16,612 bases of DNA from an uncultured Bacillota bacterium (GTDB lineage Bacteria; Bacillota_I; Bacilli_A; Erysipelotrichales; Erysipelotrichaceae), in assembly GCA_900321955.1 (NCBI GenBank), contig ONXX01000065.1, forward strand, positions 1 through 16,612, written 5' to 3'. The notes below the pieces were generated by a model. It had not been told where the DNA came from, searched no databases, and saw only the letters and a list, made by a program, of their open reading frames with translations. Made by a program: the position numbers and the translations under genes. This document shows positions 14,577-16,612 of the stretch, in pieces. The stretch's first letter is position 1, and every line of letters begins with the position of its first letter.

Positions 14577-14617
14577 AAGATCCTATAGGTATTACTGCCT
14601 TACAGGACCTTCTTTTC
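14577..14617. terminator. Imperfect hairpin at the end of the IS genes
   Basis: AGAAGATCCT and AGGACCTTCT form an inverted repeat with one mismatch. A T-rich tract follows on the plus strand (TTTTCTTT) and a weaker one on the minus strand. It may end the minus-strand IS transcript or block transcription entering the element. Confidence 0.45.
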
Positions 14618-14625
14618 TTTATGGA

Positions 14626-14882
14626 TTATAGTCTTGTGTTTTCTTCTTCCAGCTCTTCTATCTGAATGTTTATGATCGACATCACTTCCATCAGATCCAG
14701 ATAATCATTGACGAGGTTTCCGGATGGCTGGTAGTGATGTAATTGCGAGAAGATCGCATAGTATAGTCTTCTGGCTTTCCTGTATCTTGGCATCAGAAAG
14801 TCATAGACTTCCTTCCATGCAGGAAACTGCCATCCGGCAGATACCATTCGTAGTAATACAGATCTTTAATTTGTTTTCTCAT
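14626..14882 (-). pseudogene. Small IS companion ORF, probably frameshifted
   Basis: Two overlapping minus-strand frames appear to be parts of one gene. The first starts at ATG 14882 (MRKQIKDLYYYEWYLPDGSF) and stops at 14793. The second is open to TAA at 14626 and reads WKEVYDFLMPRYRKARRLYY on to an acidic, coiled-coil-like end EELEEENTRL. Changing frame near 14810-14830 gives about 85 residues. A GAAAGGA site lies 14 nt before the first ATG, rather far. No known family is recognised. It lies inside the IS, downstream of and in line with the transposase. The longer frame alone (from ATG 14847, 73 residues) is the alternative gene model, but it has no ribosome binding site. Confidence 0.5.
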
Positions 14883-14951
14883 TTTGTTTTTCTTTATCCT
14901 TTCGTTATAGCTTTTGCCCGATAACGCATGAATAAATAAACTGAGTCTTCT

Positions 14952-16223
14952 TTACTTCTCATCCTTTTTGAAGGAAGAAGCCGCAAAGCGGTTGAGACAA
15001 TAGATAATGCGGTTGCGGAAACGCTTGAAATTACTATAGCCGTTGGCGATTCTTAAGATCTTCTTGATTAAAGAGTTCCGTCCTTCGATCGGACCATTGG
15101 AGACTCTTTTTCCCTTGAACTTGTGAAAGGAATTGACGATCTCACCGTTCCAATCTTTGAGTGTATCTGCCGCCTTCATGAACGCATCGATCAAAGAGAT
15201 CCTATAATCGTTGATGATCTCGTTAAGATCGTTGAGACATTCAATGTTGTCGGTGTATTCTCTGTTATTGAAGCGAATATACTCGTGGTACAGCTCATAG
15301 GCCTTATTTAATTCCGGATCGATCGCCTTCATCTTTTCCAGGAGTTCAAACTCCGACATCTCAATGCGAAAATGCCGGTTGTATTTCATCTTGGAGGACA
15401 GCTCTTCTTTATATAGGAGCTCATCCCTGTATTTGAGAAGGTAGTATTCATCGCTTCTGGTGTCGGCTTCATAGCGGCGCATTATCTTTTTCCTTACTTC
15501 ATCCAAAGCTGTCCCGATGCGCTTGACGACATGGAAGGAATCGGCGACAAGGAAGGCGTTTGGAAAGTAGGTGTTAAAGACATCCCGGTAATTATCGTTC
15601 ATGTCGATACAGATATATAAGACTCTTTCTCTTTCTTTCCTGTCGATCTTTCTCAAATAGGAGGAGATCGTCGATTTATCCCTGTCTTTTAATACATCGA
15701 TGATAGCTCTGTTGAAGAAGTTGATGATCACTAAGACATATTTCTTCTTTCGCTTTCTGGAGAAGTAGATCTCATCAAAGCACATCACGCTGGTAAAGGA
15801 ATTTCTTTCCATATGACAATATCGGTCAAAGATCTTCATGACCCTGGTCACTGAAATATTTGCCATCTGGGCAACTTGCCTGAACGAGACATTGTAGCGC
15901 TTTAAAAGAGTCAGGATATTCTCGATACTCTTGTCGGAGATCTTCTGCCTTTCTTTGCCGAACGGATTGACATCCATATGGGTCTTATTACATTTTGGAC
16001 AGATAAATCTTCTGTGATGATAAATGATGATACAGGGATCAGACGGATAGATGAAGTGCTTGATTTCCTTTACGACATATTCCTTGACGTTTGTATGATA
16101 GGTCCCGCAGTTGGTGCAGCGTATCCCTCTGTTTAAAGAAGAGACATCATAATAAATCATCTTCCCCTTTTTAAACGTCGAGTGAATGATGAGATCATCT
16201 TCACTTATGTTGGAAAATAACAT
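14952..16223 (-). CDS. ISL3-family transposase
   Basis: A 423-residue DDE transposase with the domain order of ISL3 (IS204/IS1001/IS1165) enzymes. The N-terminal zinc finger has C36, C39, C75 and C78; a helix-turn-helix lies at about 100-135 (YNVSFRQVAQMANISVTRV). The catalytic core includes D150 (CFDEIYFS), D207 (YICIDMND), the ADSFHVVKR block at 227-235, and E380 in GPIEGRNSLIKK, followed by GYSNFKRFRNRI. The triad assignment is by family pattern. The frame is complete, so the element could be active. AAAGGAGG (minus strand, 16248-16241) lies 17 nt from the ATG, unusually far, with no alternative in-frame start between, which may keep translation low. Confidence 0.93.
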   Translation of the reverse strand: MLFSNISEDDLIIHSTFKKGKMIYYDVSSLNRGIRCTNCGTYHTNVKEYVVKEIKHFIYPSDPCIIIYHHRRFICPKCNKTHMDVNPFGKERQKISDKSIENILTLLKRYNVSFRQVAQMANISVTRVMKIFDRYCHMERNSFTSVMCFDEIYFSRKRKKKYVLVIINFFNRAIIDVLKDRDKSTISSYLRKIDRKERERVLYICIDMNDNYRDVFNTYFPNAFLVADSFHVVKRIGTALDEVRKKIMRRYEADTRSDEYYLLKYRDELLYKEELSSKMKYNRHFRIEMSEFELLEKMKAIDPELNKAYELYHEYIRFNNREYTDNIECLNDLNEIINDYRISLIDAFMKAADTLKDWNGEIVNSFHKFKGKRVSNGPIEGRNSLIKKILRIANGYSNFKRFRNRIIYCLNRFAASSFKKDEK

Positions 16224-16321
16224 AAAATCAAATTGGTTAACCTCCTTTCTATCATTTGGTTATCGGACAATAACTATGATATGAAAGGATCTTTTTATTT
16301 CCGTTACATTTACCCACACAT

Positions 16322-16425
16322 AAGTTTAACCTGGGGTATCAAATCCGCATAAGTTTAACCTGTATATTAAAAAGACCCACAGGCAAGTTTAACCTGTAGG
16401 GTCAAATCCACGGAAGTTTACAACA
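16322..16425. repeat. Right-end repeats of the IS (four AAGTTT copies)
   Basis: AAGTTT cores, the complement of the left-end AAACTT, begin at 16322, 16351, 16385 and 16414, spaced 29, 34 and 29 bp. Three read AAGTTTAACCTG and the outermost GGAAGTTTACA. Spacing near three helical turns suggests ordered transposase binding on one DNA face. Together with the transposase upstream region this fills the gene-free stretch 16224-16428. Confidence 0.75.
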
Positions 16426-16435
16426 CCCTTTTTTT

Positions 16436-16459
16436 AGATGTTGCAGAATACATCTTTTT
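16436..16459 (+). terminator. Short hairpin with T tract next to the IS right end
   Basis: AGATGT (16436-16441) pairs with ACATCT (16450-16455), followed by five T. The stem is only 6 bp and AT-rich. It may be the original terminator of the methyltransferase gene, now separated from it by the IS. Confidence 0.4.
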
Positions 16460-16586
16460 GTAACAGCAAAAACGACAATCCTATGAGAAAATAAAATTAC
16501 CAAGAGTATCCACAAAAGACAATCACAGCGTTCTTTTATCTTTTCCGTATTTGTTTTCATGTGTCCTTTGACACCGGGAGAAAAAG

Positions 16587-16612
16587 ATGAAAAAATTCCT
16601 GCTTAAATTTCT
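16587..16612 (+). CDS. Start of a protein with a signal- or membrane-type N-terminus (partial)
   Basis: ATG is preceded by GGGAG (16576-16580) at six nucleotides, and the frame reads MKKFLLKF to the window edge. Two lysines followed by hydrophobic residues resemble a signal peptide or first membrane segment. The family cannot be named. No convincing promoter is seen in 16460-16586; the gene-free stretch otherwise holds nothing recognisable. Confidence 0.5.

Larger units (their letters stand above)
14463..16428 (-). mobile_element. ISL3-family insertion sequence
   Basis: The ends are inverted repeats: GGGTAATGTAAACTTCC (14463-14479) and, read on the minus strand, GGGTGTTGTAAACTTCC (16428-16412), identical at 15 of 17 bases. 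Each is preceded outside by at least six A, so the true tips could lie slightly further out. The element is about 1.97 kb and carries an ISL3-type transposase plus a small companion ORF, both on the minus strand. No 8-bp direct repeat is visible next to the proposed tips, although ISL3 elements usually make one. It sits between the methyltransferase gene and the next plus-strand gene, apparently interrupting neither. Confidence 0.8.

Noticed and set aside
16568..16573. TTGACA as a promoter for the last gene
   Set aside because: It ends only 13 nt before the ATG at 16587, leaving no room for a -10 box and a ribosome binding site in a normal arrangement.

Overview
The window reads as chromosome of a low- to mid-GC Firmicute, most likely Erysipelotrichia (inference). 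The clues are strong AGGAGG ribosome binding sites, a long-form pyrophosphate-dependent phosphofructokinase, AsnA-type asparagine synthetase, SepF, a T-box-controlled ileS and an ISL3-family insertion sequence.

Layout. 1-49: last codons of an unknown gene and its terminator. 175-573: VanZ-like membrane protein. 695-2362: PPi-phosphofructokinase, sharing a bidirectional terminator with the convergent asnA (3345-2400), which is frameshifted. 3346-3746: divergent control region holding two perfect palindromes, a TTGACA promoter, a 39-codon leader ORF (3498-3617) crowded with Ile/Leu/Val codons, and an intrinsic terminator. 3747-8976: a branched-chain amino-acid ABC transporter operon (livJ-livH-livM-livG-livF) followed by a CBS-ACT protein; livJ and livF are each broken by a short out-of-frame deletion. 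9038-9832: Cof-type HAD phosphatase. 9870-10268: sepF. 10269-10462: isoleucine T-box. 10476-13205: ileS. 13266-14453: RlmI-like 23S rRNA methyltransferase. About 14463-16428: an ISL3-family element with an intact transposase, a small broken companion ORF, and several AAACTT-core repeats at both ends. 16587-end: start of an exported or membrane protein.

How it fits together. Much of the window concerns branched-chain amino acids: uptake (liv), a CBS-ACT protein that may sense ligands, and charging of tRNA-Ile (T-box/ileS). The most interesting item is upstream of liv. The leader ORF has 13 Ile/Leu/Val codons among codons 18-35. Its stop codon lies just before a segment that can pair either back into those codons or forward into the loop of a terminator. 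That is the arrangement of a ribosome-mediated transcription attenuator (the ilv/leu leader type of enterobacteria), here placed before a Firmicute transporter operon.

A second oddity is that three conserved genes within 5 kb (asnA, livJ, livF) have each lost a short internal piece that is not a multiple of three. This is either real decay of linked genes or an assembly fault, and must be settled before the liv operon is called functional. A third is that asnA, the HAD gene and the methyltransferase gene start within 6-8 nt of a -10 box without a ribosome binding site, which suggests leaderless mRNAs.
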